From Agapanthus africanus (taxonomy: Eukaryota > Streptophyta > Magnoliopsida > Asparagales > Amaryllidaceae): DNA of 64,000 bases. The stretch's first letter is position 1. The number at the start of each line of letters is the position of its first letter. The DNA is taken from the NCBI GenBank assembly GCA_030015575.1, contig JASDDO010000028.1, forward strand, positions 23,787,154 to 23,851,153. Direction: 5' to 3'. Of the stretch, positions 1 to 12,944 are shown in pieces. Under the pieces are notes generated by a model. The model made no database searches and was not told the origin of the DNA. It saw nothing but the letters and a program-made list of their open reading frames with translations. The position numbers and the translations under genes were made by a program.

Positions 1-1640
1 AATCTGGTTCCAATTAAATAAGTGCCAAATGTTTCTATATTAGATATAGAATGGTTAATATCTTAACGATGTTAAGGTACGGGGAGTTGTCCAGCTTATG
101 CTTAAAACCAGACACTGGATAACTCAAGGCACGTTTCTGTAATGGCAGTTTGTGGGTTAACCCTGGCTTAGACGAGGGTTGATTTATTACCATCTGGAAG
201 ATCAATAATGATATTGTTCTTGACTCGCCACAGTTTTAGTAAAATGGATTTTTTCAGAAAACAGTAGTGGGAGTATGGTAGAACTGGAAGTGATTCCAGA
301 ACCGCAAACGATTACGGAAAATTTAATAGGACCTATATATTCAATCAGGTTTGACATTCCAATAGCCACTCCGCAGACATGGTTGGGTAACCTCAGACAC
401 CCGAGAGGTACTCCGGTATCCTCAAGGACGGTGACATGGAGGTTCTTGTTTACCCAGACTTGACACTACTGTTGTTCCAGGCTATGAGACCCGGCAGGAG
501 GTTAAGTATAGCGTCATTCTAAACTAGCTTTAGAAGTGTACGTATATATTATTCTGCCAGAGGGTTGTCGTAGTCAGTGGGAGCAGCGGAAGCATAGTGG
601 GCAAGTAGCTTATGCCTATTTATAGACTTGAGCAGATAAAGCGGAGATAGATCATCTAATTTTGATGTGACAGTCATGGCTTTGACTTCATCAGAATAGG
701 GGATGGATCTATTGAGAAGGTAGTAGGGTGTGATGTCCTGGTATTTGGATGACATACACAGAGCAGGAAGTAAAATTCCTATACTACGATCGGTTGTACT
801 TTGGTCATCACACAGTTGTTTCTCCACAAAGGATATGGATATCGGACATTATGGTTACTAGATCTATGGTTTTAGATCTAGAATTAGGTAGTTTCCCAAT
901 TTGGGTACTTTGACAGTATTCTAAAGGTATTTAGAATAGATGACTCCTAGCATGGTGGTGTACCTGCAGTTGATGGAGTCACCCTCTCTAAAGGTGTCTT
1001 AAAGACTAAAGGAGAGAGGGATATGCATGATTGGCAGATCACTTGCTTAGGCAATTGAGTCAATCGTGAGATGTCAAGTACCACACCAGATGTTGTTTTT
1101 GCACTAGATGCGATAAGTTTATATTAATCCAATCCTGAAGAAACATAAGGAAGCAGTTTTAGAACATAAGTACATGTTCTATGGATTTGATGACGGCAGC
1201 CTCCTTCGGAAGACGGTTATCATTCCAGGCTTTCAAGGTGATCTGGATGACAGAGTGATTGTCAGAGTTATAGTTTTCCCTCTGACGAGAGACAGTATTA
1301 TGGACAGATTGTCCAAGAGGATACTGTGGGAGGCATGGTGCGCGATACTGATTAGGTTCAGTTATCAATACAGTCTAAGAAGTTTGGATTTGGAGTTCAT
1401 TTATGAACTAGGTCCCATCATATATCCAGACATATTCTAAGACAGGTATTACTCGATTCGGAAGATGGCTTTCTCCACGAACTTGAGATTAAGAGAGACA
1501 TAGAAAGAAACATCAGGGCGGATCCACTCACTGAGGCTAGGATTTGTGAAACTGATTAGTAGAGGAGTTGGATGTTCGGTATCACACGGGCTGTGAGTAT
1601 GCGACATCGCAATAATTAGCCTTGAGTGCAAGTGGGAGAT
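1..1640 (+). mobile_element. Degenerate Ty1/copia body, 3' part of pol
   Basis: This stretch is the old 3' part of a Ty1/copia element. Around 1225-1275 the plus strand has the RNase H-like pattern FQGDLDDR, resembling the copia block D-W-A-G-D-L-D-x-R. Near 1515-1540 it reads ADPLT, as at the end of copia RNase H. It ends in the purine-rich tract AAGTGGGAGAT directly before an LTR beginning TGTTGAATATAG, the usual copia pol-to-3'LTR junction. The element is broken in many places, and nothing convincing is recognisable in the first 900 bases. Copia is inferred from the RNase H pieces together with the tract and LTR junction. Confidence 0.55.
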
Positions 1641-3716
1641 TGTTGAATATAGTGCCCTCAAAGTCAATTATTGGATCGCAGGTACGTGATTGCAATGATT
1701 GATGGAGGACCTATACCGATATGAAAGTCTTGCTCGAGATGATAGTATACTATCTGGTTTGTCTTTATCATCGTTTACATGCTTTAGTTCTTTATTGCAT
1801 GTTGATAGAGCCCATAGGATTCTTGCTTGAATGCCAGCAGTATGATGGCGATCATATACGTGGGAGCTGGGGTCAGTAAGCACATCCTTAAAGTGTCCCT
1901 AGTCCTAGGAGTTTCGAGACAGGGTATCGATACTCCAGAGTAGACTAGTGTATACAGTCGAGACCCCGACGAGGGGCGATGGCCGGTCTCACAAGCCATT
2001 GGTGTCAGTTGGTTCACCTAAGATGTATATAGGTGCTCATTACGTTATGAGTACACCGGACAGGACTCGCCGGGAACATGCTAGTTGGTATTATATATAT
2101 CGTCAGATAGCAGTTCCTTGGTGACATGTGTACAGGTTAGTTTGTCGACCTGAGATCGTCATTTGTCTCGTGTGAGTTCCCACTGTGCTTTGATTACTAC
2201 CCTACCACGCTCAAAGGAGACGTGCAAACAGGTTTTAGTTGGGTACAGTCCCGAGCCATATGGAGGCAGTGAGCGGATCGTCGGGGATTCGTCTCTCCCG
2301 GTATTGGGGGTTGATGTCGCACAGTGCACGGGTGGCCATCACTAGAAATCCTCGGCCGAGGTAGTGGAGAATTACTGATTTGGATCAGTAGTTTCTCAGG
2401 AGGTGATGGGCTTCATACCGACACGAATTATCGCGTTATTAGGGGTCTGACTTTATCCACCCCCCTATGCGATACTCATAGACGAACGGACCGGACTGTA
2501 CGGATATTGTCACTGTCAGGCTCAGTAGGGTTTCTGGATGAGTTCGCTCGTCAGCTTCCCTTCCAATCAATACATAGGCAACCGTTACGTACAGCTTGTA
2601 CCTCTGACGTGCTAGTGGTTATACCCAGTGCCAGTGTGTTGATGAGTCATTAGAGTCCCCCACAGACAGTTTCCCAAGTTCGTGCGAAACGTTGTAGAGG
2701 CCGTATGGTTTTATGGCAGGGTTCGGAAAATGCACGTGCGTTTACGCACGTGTCATATTTCGGGCAGATAATACTGGTGGGCTTTGGTTTAAGCCGGATC
2801 CGAGTATTATACTGTGTAGATATAATATCTTTGTCTCAGTTGCATTTTTATTCGGTCGTAATACAAATGCGGGTATGTTTATACTGTTACGGGGTTATCC
2901 TGAAATTCGTTTCAGGATCGCTTTTGGAAGTTGCCAGTTTCCAGTTTTTTATCGGCCGTATTAAACATTCGGTTTAATATGGATTTATCTTTTCTTGATG
3001 AGTGTGGAAGGTTCTAAAAGTTTCTAGATGGTGACTAGGATGATGAGGTGGCTAGTGAGTCATTAGTGCATTAATTGTGCAATTAATGTTTTGATGATTA
3101 GGTTAGATGAATCATATGTATGCATTAATGTAATGCAAGGTGTTCTATATGACTCATACATTTGTATTAGTGCTAATGGTCACCATTTTGGCTCCTACAC
3201 TCACCTCCCCCTTCAATATAGTGGCCGGCCCCTCTTTTGAAAGATGATGGTTGTTGATTTGGAAAAAAGTATATGATTTGGATTCATGGGAATCAGATAG
3301 TTAGATTTCTCATTTCACCCGATTCCAAAAGGCAACTTCATTAACCGTTCATTTATAGCTTTGGATGTAACGAGACAAAGTGTTCTACTCATTCTCTATA
3401 TCAATCTTGGGCATCTCTTTTGGCAAACTTGATGACCGAGTTGCCTCGGTTCAGAGGCGGGAGCCCGTTTAAAGATCCGTCGACGTGGTGCCACCTGGAC
3501 GAGAAGACTGGAGATTCAGGAGATCGGAGCAGCCGCAACAAAGCGTGGGATGATGGTTGAAGACCGAAGGACTCGGATCGTTCGGTATAACATTTCTAGC
3601 CACTTTGTAGTTTGTTAGTTTAGCTTTAATGGCAGATCCGGGTTATAGTATGCGATAGCGTCAGTCAAAAAGTTTTTGTTCCGCATTTGGCGTCTGTTAG
3701 ACGGCCGGGGCGCTAC
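1641..3716 (+). repeat. Ty1/copia LTR (probable 3' LTR), right boundary uncertain
   Basis: The LTR starts with TGTTGAATATAG just after a purine tract. Its first 155 bases reappear inverted at about 3735-3910, which supports it being a real repeat family. The right boundary is not certain. A GC-rich end resembling other LTR tails (CGGGGCGCTACC) lies at about 3705-3716, so the LTR may be about 2 kb or this may be two different LTR pieces joined. No credible gene is seen inside; short open stretches such as 2324-2653 have no recognisable domain. Confidence 0.45.
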
Positions 3717-3734
3717 CGTAGACTTACACCTCCA

Positions 3735-3910
3735 TCAACATATAATAGTGATCTGTAATGTCACCTGAAGCATGTACACGATGATAAAGACAAACCAGAT
3801 AGCATACTATCATCTCGAGTAAGACTGTTCTACTGGTATATGTCCTCCCTCAATCATTGAAATCACGTGCCTGCGATGTATTAATTGACTTGAGGGCACT
3901 ATAGCCAACA
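3735..3910 (-). repeat. Inverted fragment of the copia LTR start
   Basis: Read on the minus strand from 3910, the sequence TGTTGGCTATAGTGCCCTCA closely matches the LTR start at 1641. The match continues through the block GGTTTGTCTTTATCATCGT. The two copies face each other about 2 kb apart. The right end abuts gypsy gag sequence at 3911. Confidence 0.75.
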
Positions 3911-6404
3911 ATCCGCAGCCTCCTCGAGGGATAGCAGCAGCAGACTTCTCTTTTAATGTACAGTCCCGAGGCAGAAGCACCTGAGATGAAGCAATTCAGG
4001 GCTTTTCACCCTAAAATAGTTCTCAGGAAAGAAGAGCCCACTGGAAACTGAGGAATGGGCTCAGAGTATCGAAGATGATCTCGCAGCGGCACAAGTGCCA
4101 GGGGGAGCTTGGATCCGTGTTGCGAAACTGCAACTCACGGACAATGCACGAAATTGGTGGAAGGCAGAATAAAGCCGTCTTGAACAACCCATCGAATGAA
4201 AGACTTTCCGAGACATGTTCGACGCAAAGTACTTCCCTGAGACTGCCAGGTTCGACATTGAATAGCAGTTCATCCATCTGCAACAAGATTCGATGTAGAC
4301 CAAGTCAGTAGATGAGTATGATGCTGAGTTCACCATGCTTAGTCGGTAAGATATGTCTCAATAATTCGAATTTTTAAAATATCATATACTACACAGCTAA
4401 CACAGTCCTTTAACAGATTTGCGGCACACCTGATACCGACGGATGAGATCAGAGCCCGTCGATTTCAACAAAGTTTGGATTCGGAGATCCAGGCTGCACT
4501 GGCCACAGGAGATTTTCCGACTCATGAATCGGCTCTGAAAGTTGCCCGCCGTTATGAGGCAGTGGTAAAGGCGAGGGGCAGACCTCAGTCTGCAGGAGTT
4601 AAGCGCCCTGCCAACCAGATGGCAGGAGGAGCCTCGTCAAGGCCACCTTTTGTGCCAAGGCGACTGGGAGTAGTGAACAACAGGCCCAACCCAGCCTTTT
4701 GTACCTACTGCAAGAGAACTGGACATATTATGAAAGACTGCCGGCGAGCCAACCGTCTTTGCTTAGTTTGCGGCTCAGCTGCTCATGATATTGGGTCTTG
4801 TCCCCAAAGACAAAACCCAGTTGCTGCACCCAGGCCAGCGATCAATTACCAGCAGCGACCAGCCCTTCAAGCACCTTCTCCAAGACTTGCACTACCTGCT
4901 CCACCACCTAGAGGATCACAAGCTGCACCTCCTCCTCGTCAGTTCCATCAAGCTCAAAGGAACGTTCCGAGGAATGCTCTTCAGGCCAGGAGGAATGTAC
5001 CACGGCACCAGGCTTTCATGATGACCGTGGAAGAAGCTGAGGCCACTGGCCAAGTTATCACTGGTAACCCTTTTCTTCTCAACCTTTCTTTTGGTTTTTC
5101 TACTTATCTACATACTTTTCCCTATACTTAAAACATATCCCCCTTACCTTAGGTACAATCTTAGTAGCCTCACTACCTGCACTAGCACTGTTCGATACTG
5201 GAACATCTCACTGCTTTATGTCGCAACGGTTCGTTCGAACTCATGCGATTCCAGTCACACCACTTGTATCCAGCTGGAATGTCAGTTCGGGAAATGGCGT
5301 TCTAAAGGAAACACTAGGATACAACTTGTGTCAGCAGAGAATCTATGCTGACTTCAAGGTGCTGGACATACCGAACTTCGATGTGGTTCTAGGCATGGAT
5401 TGGCTCGGAACCTTTTATGCTACCATTGACTGTCGTCAAAGGAGGGTAGTATTTGAGATTCCAGATCATCCGGTCTTCTATTTCAAAAGTGGAGACCGTA
5501 CCCTGGAGCCAAATACATACAAAGCGAAGCCAAGGGAAGCAGTGATTGCAGCAACTCAAGCAGAAGAAGAATCAAGGCCAGAAGTGGTTCGAGAGTTCGA
5601 TGATGTGTTTCCTGACGATATATCAGGTTTGCCTCCCGATCGAGCTCTTGAATTCAGCATTGATTTAGTACCAAGAGCACAACCGGTGATCAAAGCACTT
5701 TATCGATTAAGTCCGGAAGGTTTGAAGGAAGTCCGAACACAGCTGGACGAATTATTGGCGAAAGGATGGATTCGTCCCAGCACTTCAAGTTGGGGATCAC
5801 TAGTACTGCTTTTGAATAGGAAAGAAGGTTCATACAGAATGTGCATCGATTATAGAGCCTTGAACGAAGTCACTATAAAGAACAAGTATCCGCTACCATG
5901 TATCGACGATTTATTCAATCAGCCAAGTGGATCTTGTGTTTTCTCTAAATTAGATATTCGTTCAGGTTATCATCAGGTGAAGGTCAAGGAAGCTGATATT
6001 CATAAAACGGCTTTCAGAACTCGCTATGGTCATTACGAATTTCTAGTGATGCCATTTGGAGTGACCAACGCACCAGCAATATTCATGAACCTGATGAATC
6101 AGGTTTTCCGGGAGTACTTAGACAGGTTTGTTGTCATCTTCATCGACGACATCCTGGTGTATTCTAAGAGTCGGAAAGAACATGCCGAGTACCTACGAAT
6201 TGTCCTGAAAACTCTACGATAACATCAATTATACGCCAAGTACAGCAAGTGCGAGTTTTGGCTAGATCAAGTTGGTTTTCTTGAACATATCGTATCAGGC
6301 GAAGGAATCTCTGTGGATCCAGTGAAAGTTTCAGCAGTAAGCGAATGGTCGACACCTAAGTCAGTGAAGGATATTCGAAGTTTCTTGGGTCTAGCACATT
6401 TGAG
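3911..6404 (+). mobile_element. Ty3/gypsy Tekay/Del-like body: gag, protease, RT (broken)
   Basis: The body holds, in order, a gag core (about 3911-4345, closely related to the gag at 28959), a gag tail with two CCHC zinc knuckles (4475-5063; CTYCKRTGHIMKDC and CLVCGSAAHDIGSC), an aspartic protease with DTGTSH and later VLGMDWLG (5155-5450), and a reverse transcriptase (5560-6390) with [25 protein letters not shown] and the catalytic [10 protein letters not shown]. The RT ends in the family motif FLGLA at 6388-6402, where a Tat-like LTR piece begins. Two GT...AG intervals (4346-4416 and 5064-5152) separate the coding blocks. The element is broken and its 5' LTR is not present. Its 3' LTR is probably 8218-10850. 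Sequence type puts it with the chromoviruses. Confidence 0.9.
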
Positions 6405-8217
6405 AGTTTAACTCTCACATCATAAGAACTTAGTTCTTTTTCTAGATCACAGATCCATGAGACAAAGTCTCTCATAAAGAAAAACAAAAGAGATTATAGT
6501 ATCTCCTCATAAAAGAAGAATTTAGTTCTTAGATCCATGAGATAAAGTCTCTCATAAACGAGAATTTAATTCTCAGAGCACCGAACTGATCAGAGCTGCC
6601 AAAGAAGCGCCTTAGCGCTCCAATTTATAAGAAGTGCCTTAGCGCTCCAAGTCTGGCGCTCAGCACCCAGCGCTCCTCATGTGGACGCTATTTTATAAGA
6701 AGCGCCTTAGCGCTCCAAGTCTGGCTCCCGACGCTCCACACGCTCCTCACGTGGGCGCTATTTTAAAAGAAGCGATTTAGCGCTCCAAGTCTGGCGCTCA
6801 ACGCCCGGCGCTCCACGTGCTCCTCACGTGGGCGCTATTTTAAAAGAAGCGCTAAAGCGCTCCAAGTCTGGCGCTCAGCGCCCGGCGCTCCACGTGCTCC
6901 TCACGTGGACGCTATTTTAAAAGAAGCGCTTTAGCGCTCCAAGTCCGGCGCTCAGCGCCCGGCGCTCCACGCGCTCCTTACGTGGGCGCTATTTTAAAAG
7001 AAGCGTTTTAGCGCTCCAAGTCTGGCGCTCAGCGCCAAACGCTCCACGCGCTCCTCACGTAGGCGCTATTTTATAAGAAGCGCCTTAGTGCTCCAAATTC
7101 TGGCGTTCAGCGCTAAGAGCTCCACGTTCTCCTCACGTGGGCGCTAAGGAATTACAAAGCGCTCTGCAAATAAAGCTCCAGCGTTATAAATAGTGTTAAC
7201 ACTCAATAAAAGATAAAAAAGGAAAGGGGTGTCAGAACCCAAATCAATGCTCAGCATTGTTGAATAAAAACAGGACTGAGCCCAAACAAGTGTTCAATAC
7301 TTTATTCAAAACTGGGTGGACTGAGCCCAAGTTGGCCATAAGTCCCTAATTCAGATCAACCGAGCCCATGTGCTCACAATCTCTTTAATTGGTCTTAGTC
7401 CCTAACCTGATTATAGATCTCCCAACCAACATTGGTTCAAGGGTACATCTCTTCATACCTCTGACACATGTCGTTGTAATTCTTCAACGTCTTCAGAGAG
7501 ATGGAGGGTCCCGATAACCAATAACTTTTGGTGCATCCCTAAATGGGTAAACCAAAACCTTACAGACTATGATGTTTTTAAACCATACATACTACGATGT
7601 CTTTAAACCTCATGGACTACGATGTCCTTAAACCCCAATGGACCGCAACGTCCTTAAACTAAAACGATAGAGTCCAAACACTCTTTCGTTGGATCTAAAT
7701 GATCCCAAAATCTTGTTAAGTAGATCTTAGTCTAAAATTAGACTAATGTATTCTTAACAAGCATTTAAGTTGATCTTAATCTCAAATGAGGTTAACGATC
7801 CTTAAAAGAAACCCAAACCCAAATCTAAGAAAATACGGATTTGGACTAATCCACGCCCTATAGGCGATAACATAAATTAGTCTCCGTATACAATCCACGG
7901 GCAACCAAAAATAAAACAAACACACACGACACGAAGTGACCATCTGGAGAAAGAGAAAGTGGTTACCGCTATGCGGTAGCGTAATTAACTGCAGGGGCTT
8001 GCGCCTACAGGGAAGAGCGTTCCCACAATCAAAAACCTTTCGTACACGAGATGGAATCTGACGAAGTCTGCTACAACGGCTGCATCTGTCTAAACCTCTG
8101 ATATACGGTGTTATAAATCAACTTGACATCTTCGGAGAGGTGGACAGATAAAACCAAATAGCATCTGCCCCGAAATTCAGGCAAGACGTCTGTCTTCCCG
8201 GTTTTCGGCGGTGAACA
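6405..8217 (+). repeat. Partial Tat/Ogre-like LTR (3' portion)
   Basis: Read in reverse, this matches the beginning of the LTR at 23951 and 51264: the right end GGCGGTGAACA is the complement of TGTTTACCGCC. The same landmarks follow in order: the primer-proximal block, the degenerate ACTACGATGTCCTTAAACC repeats (about 7560-7690), the GCGCTCC/CACGTGG repeats, and the AACTAAGTTC-type palindromes. It is a part only, in the opposite orientation to the copies further right. It lies between gypsy RT and a gypsy LTR. Confidence 0.85.
6590..7170. repeat. Tandem repeat, about 66-78 bp units, G-box rich
   Basis: About seven to eight units begin near 6628, 6694, 6768, 6842, 6919, 6998 and 7072. Each has AAGAAGCGCTTTAGCGCTCC, then TGGCGCTCAGCGCC, then CTCACGTGGGCGCTATTTTA. 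Many words are palindromic (AGCGCT, CACGTG). This is the CACGTG-repeat region of the Tat-like LTR. Confidence 0.85.
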
Positions 8218-10850
8218 ATCCCCTTAGCCACATATATTTTTAATTGATTTTTCTTTTAATCTTTTTGAAGCTCAATGGTTTACACGTGCACTACACGTAA
8301 AATGAAAAGTCATAAAGTAAACAAACATGTGCACTGAGTTATACCAAACGACACCAACATGTGGCAAGCATCCCAACCCCATCCCACCGGTTTCGGCCGA
8401 CGAGATGCGCATAGGGGGCCAGCACCGCCGGGATAATCCGTAGGGGATGCCTCCGATTTTTAACCCTAGAACCCCTTGGCCTACCCCACTTCCCCCATGC
8501 TATTTGATTTCTCTGCACATTTCCAAAGAATTAAAAATGGGCATTAACCCACATTTTAATGCACATTTTAATTTTATTCTTCATTAACCTAAAGCCTAAT
8601 TTTCCCTGACTACATTTCACCCCTCCTCATTCAGAAATTCTATACAAAAACTCTATAAAATTTTCAAGTCCAAAGTTATACAAGCGGAGTTAGCAAAGGT
8701 CGAAGTTCCGGTGACGTTTTGGGAAGATTCCAGCGACAAAACGACTCCCCGACGATTCCAATAGCTTCCCCTCTCTCTCCTCTTGTTTTCTAATCAGTAA
8801 GTTCCCACTTTCCCCCTTCTCTTCTATTAAAACGAAATCATTATTCAAAACTAGTCGAAAGCGGAGTTAATCCAACTTCCGATTCTATTTTAACTACAAA
8901 CACAGTTTTTCTTTAGAACAAACCCACCATCATTTTGTATATTGTTTAATAAACATAATACAACATTCACAACAAGTTTTATCTTAAAATAATATAAATT
9001 GCAACTTCTTTTCCATCTTTACAGTAAAATACCATCATGTTACATACGACATTGTTTATTCAATTTAACCATATTACCATTAGAAAACCCATGAGGTAAT
9101 GACCTATCTCATCACAACACATATTTTTGACATAGCATGATAACTCTTGGGACATTAGTTTATGGGAAAATACGAGTTTACGATTAAATACCATAAACAT
9201 TCAAAAATCGTTTTCTTTAAAAGTGTATTATTTAATTCCTTACAAATACGCCTTTACAACCCATTTTGGGGAACCCCAATCGGGATGGTGCGGGTTATCA
9301 TACATTCTCGGGCCTAGTAGAGCGATATGCAGACCTTCGCAAGGAGCATTCGATCTCGATGAAATTTTTAATGCAATTTTGAAGAAAAATGTTATTTCTA
9401 TTTAATAAATAAATTCTATTTTTTATAAATATTAGATATATATAAATATTATCAAAATATTATATATATATATATATATATATTCTATGTTTTCTAAATC
9501 AAAGAAATCACAAATTTCATGAAACTACCTTTATAATTCAATACCATTCCATGATTACACTAAAATACCATACACAATGAAATCTAGCTTATATTCACTA
9601 AAATATTTCATTTTATAAAAATTATAATTATGAAAACCCTAAATACGATAATCAAATCCTTGAGGTGTATTTTGAAAATACATCAAAACTACTTTTTTCA
9701 TAAAACCCCCTCAAGTTATATTAGTTTACAATAAGGACCATAGTAAACATATGTTTAAGCAGGACCAGTTCTCTTGAGCCTCAGGGAGCTAGATAATACG
9801 GGTGCTTGCCTATCTAAGGTAGACAACTTAAAAACGGTGTTATCAATACGGTAATTGTCTTGGAAAAAGACACAAATTCTGCCGTCCATGTGCAACAGTT
9901 ACCGATAACATCAAAACTAATTCAGGACTTCAATTTCTTTTTAAGTGTCTGGCGTAGACAAAGTCTCAATCTAATATGAAATCAATCTGACTTGAATCCA
10001 AATCAAGTATAACTACAATACAACATGAATCCATTTATATTAGAATTCAATCTATATCGACTGAACCAAACCATGGATATACTCTGATTACATGACTATC
10101 CATTTATATCCATTTTGTTTACATGATATCATGGTTTCGGCAAGTCATCCATCTATATAACAAAACAATACAATCAATACAAAAGACATTATGGGGTTTT
10201 TAAAGGGGTAGACTGGTAAGATATGTGTCAGAAGTGGCACGAGACAGTCATTTTAATACACCTAACCTAAATATCCATTGCTGTTGTACCGTGGCTTAAC
10301 GGTTCCTTGTGCTCCGTATACCTTAGTCTCCAGAATAGTGGGACCCCTCTCGTATACTCTGGCATATTCTGTACCAAGCTACAACAACTACGTTAGTATA
10401 ACAAATATAACATTATCAACTTCACCTGTTCTATTCTATGTCTATTCTTCTCCTTTCTTTGGGACTTACCGAGCGATTGTTCGCTGACGACATTCCTTCT
10501 CTCTTCTTCTTTGGAATGTTGTCAGAAAGACCCGACTCACTATAGATCGAGCCCAGTACCGAGGACTTGGAGCATTTTGCCATCGACCCAGAGTTGTAGG
10601 CGCGTGTATATACTTTTCATTTCAGTTATGCCATTGTTTAGGCATTGCTTTCTATTCCTGTATTTACATTTCCAGTTGTACTCGTAAAGAATTGTTAAAT
10701 AAATAAAAGTTGTTGTTCATTTATATTCATGTCTCTTGTGTACATTTTACTTTATATTGCTTAGATACGCTTAGCGTGTTTACTTCTGAGTAGATACGTC
10801 GCGTGACCCATCGCGTCTCCTTACCGTACACCGGAAAGCGGGGCGTGACA
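8218..10850 (+). repeat. Tekay-like gypsy LTR, partial at its 5' end
   Basis: The sequence starts inside the LTR just after the tRNA-like segment (CCCCTTAGCCACATATA, compare the minus strand near 40100) and ends in CGGGGCGTGACA. Family landmarks in order are a TATA-like CTCTATAAAATT, the block CAACCCATTTTGGGGAACCC (9258-9277), TTGAGCCTCAGGGAGC (9775), the block GGGACTTACCGAGCGATTG (10460), and AATAAATAAA before the tail. It is probably the 3' LTR of the body at 3911-6404. A (TA)n tract lies near 9460. Confidence 0.85.
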
Positions 10851-12944
10851 CATTCCTATACCTCCCTTCTCTCTTCTCAACCAGTAAGTCTCCTCTCCTC
10901 TCCTCTCTTCCTATTCCAAAACGTCCTATTTTCAAAACTCGTCGGAAGTGGAGTTAATCCGACTTCCGATTTTAATTTTGTTAAAAAAAACATAACTTAT
11001 CGGAATAATCAAACACCTATATTGTTACAAGTTATTTAGTAATCATAAACAAACATTTAGAGTAAGTTTCAATTTAAAATACCATATTATGCAACTTTTA
11101 TTTCACTTTTACGGTTAAATATCACAAACTTTCTATTCAACGTCTTTCATCATATTTGCTCATATTACCTTTAGAAAACTCACGAGGTAATGATCCACCT
11201 CATTACAACACTCATCATGACATAGCATGATGGCTTTTGGAACACTATTTTGTGGGATAATACAATTTTACAATAAAATACCTTAAACTAATAAAACTGT
11301 ATTCTTTAAGATTGTTTTAAATTAAATTCCTTGCAATTAAACCTCTACAACCCATTTTGGGGAACCTGATTTGGATGGTGCGGGTAATCGCACATCCTCG
11401 GTACTAATAGAGTGAGATGCAGTCCTCCTCACGCAGCATCTGATCTCGATGGAATTTTTAATACAATTTATAAGAATAAAGTGATTTTCTATTTAATAAA
11501 TAAATTCTATTTTTAATAATTATATATATATATATATTATCAAAATATATATTTTAAATATATATAATAAATTCCATGTTTATAAACAAAGGAATCAAAA
11601 GTATACCATCACGAAACCATACAATTTCAATTTACACTAAAATACCATATATTATTCAATCTAGGTTTATAATCATTAGAATACTTCACCTTTAAAAATT
11701 ACATCCATGAAAATCCTAAATATGATAAATAAATGCTTGAGGTTTACTTTGAAAGTTTATCAAAACTATTTTTCATAAAACCCCCTCAAGTTTATTAATT
11801 TACAATAAGGACCCTAGTAAATATAGGTTTAAACGGGACCAATTCTCTTGAGCCTCAGGGAGCCGGAGAAAGTGGGTGCTTGCCTATTTAAGGTAGGAAA
11901 CTAAACCAGGGTTATCAATACAGTAATTGGCTTGGAAAAATTCATAAATCCTGTCGTCCCTATGCAACAGTTACCAATAACTCCAAAACATAATTCAGGA
12001 ATCAAATTCTGTTTAAGTGTCTGACTCAAACAGAGTCTCAGTTTAATCCGAATACAATTCCAATTTACATACAATCCAAATATAACTCCAATACAATATG
12101 AATCCATATATACTGGAACTTGAACATGAATACCAGAATACAATCAATATCAACATGACTTGAACTGACCGAACCATGGATATACATTGACTTGAATACA
12201 TGACTATCTGTTTACATCCTTATCCGTTTACATGAACAACTGATATCATGATTTCGGCAAGTCTTATAACTATAATCAATACAAAATACATTACGGGGTT
12301 TTTAAAAGGATAGACTGGTACGAAATGCGTTAAAAGTGGCACGACATCGTCACTTTAATACACCAAACTTGAATATCCGTTGTCGTTGTCCCGTGGGTTT
12401 TGACGGAGCCTTGTACATATACCATAGTCTACGGGGTAAGTTGGACTCCTCTCGTATACGCTGGTATATTCTGTACCAAGTTACAAACAACTATGTTAGC
12501 ATAATAATCATACATTATACCAGATATATTCTCGTTACCTGTTCAGTCTATTTCTATCTCTCTTTGGGACTTACCGAGCGATTGTTCGCTGACGACATTC
12601 CTTTTCTCTTTTTTCTTTGGAATGTTTTCAGGAGGATCCGACTTTCTGGAGGTAGATCCCAACTCAGAAGACTTGGAGCAGTTCGCAGAAGACCTAGAGG
12701 TTTAGTCACTTGTATATACCTTTACTTTCAGTTCATGCCATTGTTTAGACATTGCTTTCCATATCAGTTGCATTGTAAAGAATGTTTAAAAAATAAAAAG
12801 TTGCTGTTCATTTACATCTCATGTCTTTCTTGTGTATTTTTATATTATATTGCTTATTTACGCTTAGCGTGTTTACTTTTGAGTAAATACGTCGTGGTCC
12901 TAATCACGTCTTCTTATCCATACACCGGGAAACGGGGCGTGACA
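10851..12944 (+). repeat. Second Tekay-like LTR in tandem, partial
   Basis: This copy begins at a point matching about 8760 of the preceding LTR (TCAACCAGTAAGTCTCC) and repeats the same landmarks in the same order: the CCCATTTTGGGG block near 11350, TTGAGCCTCAGGGAGC near 11850, the GGGACTTACCGAGCGATTG block near 12567, and the tail CGGGGCGTGACA ending at 12944. The head-to-tail arrangement without an internal region suggests recombination between related LTRs. Confidence 0.85.

Noticed and set aside
2163-2977. Several short open frames in the first LTR
   Set aside because: No domain, no codon pattern, and they lie inside the copia LTR.
9455-9485. (TA)n tract as a possible origin or regulatory site
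   Set aside because: Similar TA tracts sit at the same place in the related LTRs (11520, 27308, 31770), so it is a simple repeat within the family.
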